A stretch of DNA of 6,152 nt from positions 1 to 6,152 of the forward strand of contig RGYX01000059.1 of the NCBI GenBank assembly GCA_010031845.1, read 5' to 3'. Origin of the DNA: Verrucomicrobiota bacterium. Lineage in GTDB: Bacteria > Verrucomicrobiota > Verrucomicrobiia > Methylacidiphilales > Verrucolacustridaceae. The notes under the pieces are model-generated. The model did not search any database. It was not told where the DNA came from and worked only from the letters and a program-made list of their open reading frames with translations. The position numbers were made by a program, and so were the translations under genes. The first letter of the stretch is position 1, and each line of letters opens with the position of its first letter. Of this stretch, positions 6,049 to 6,152 are shown piece after piece.

Positions 6049-6152
6049 CTACGGGTGTGCGCCGTGTCGGATCCATTGCCAGAGCGAGCAGGCGATGAGG
6101 AGTGCCCCCGCGACCAGGAGGATCCGGCGCTCGCGTCGCCGCAGCGTCCATG
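6049..6152 (-). CDS. C-terminal end of a protein with a membrane segment (start outside window)
   Basis: In the frame reading leftward from 6150 there are 33 codons and a TAG at 6051-6049. The sequence is Arg-rich (TLRRRERR) and then hydrophobic (ILLVAGALLIACSLWQW), ending IRHGAHP. This looks like a basic-flanked membrane helix and is more protein-like than the competing frame that extends the Minf_1886-type gene. It is either the tail of a larger protein or a very short membrane protein; the start lies beyond the right edge. The stop is 32 bases before the next ATG, consistent with one leftward operon. The evidence is composition only. Confidence 0.4.
   Translation of the reverse strand, partial: WTLRRRERRILLVAGALLIACSLWQWIRHGAHP

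Noticed and set aside
6017..6151. N-terminal extension of the Minf_1886-type protein by 45 residues
   Set aside because: The family similarity starts at MAHLNF; the extension is Pro/Arg-rich shadow sequence and overlaps a more plausible membrane-segment reading in another frame.

Overview
The window (about 54% G+C by eye, densely coding) looks like a chromosomal segment of a PVC-group bacterium, most likely Verrucomicrobiota. The main pointer is a Minf_1886-type protein (family named after a Methylacidiphilum infernorum locus and known mainly from Verrucomicrobia and Planctomycetes) directly upstream of a DUF1844 protein. Weak or missing Shine-Dalgarno sequences at several starts fit this but prove nothing. 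There are no RNA genes, insertion sequences, CRISPR arrays or convincing long repeats.

Layout: three transcription blocks. (1) A leftward block from 3026 to the left edge: an ABCG-type transporter (NBD then membrane domain) that is split by a one-base reading-frame break near 2013-2040, a small membrane-anchored protein with a possible OB-like periplasmic domain (1310-906), and a secreted, helix-rich, coiled-coil-like protein (909 to beyond the left edge) whose start overlaps the previous stop by 4 bases. (2) A single rightward gene, 3108-4547, for an inner-membrane-anchored AsmA-like protein, divergent from the transporter with 81 bases between. (3) A second leftward block from the right edge to 4537: the end of a small membrane-segment protein, the Minf_1886-type protein, the DUF1844 protein and a small secreted protein; the last two overlap by 4 bases, and the last converges on the AsmA-like gene with an 11-base overlap of the coding ends.

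Taken together, the window is weighted to the cell envelope: an ABC exporter-like protein, its anchored and secreted neighbours, and an AsmA-like protein of the kind tied to outer-membrane lipid homeostasis. The right-hand block holds conserved proteins of unknown function. The observations most worth following are the frame break in the transporter, the uncharacterised transporter/anchored/secreted three-gene unit, and two genes that start exactly six bases after a TAAA(A/C)T hexamer, which suggests leaderless transcripts.
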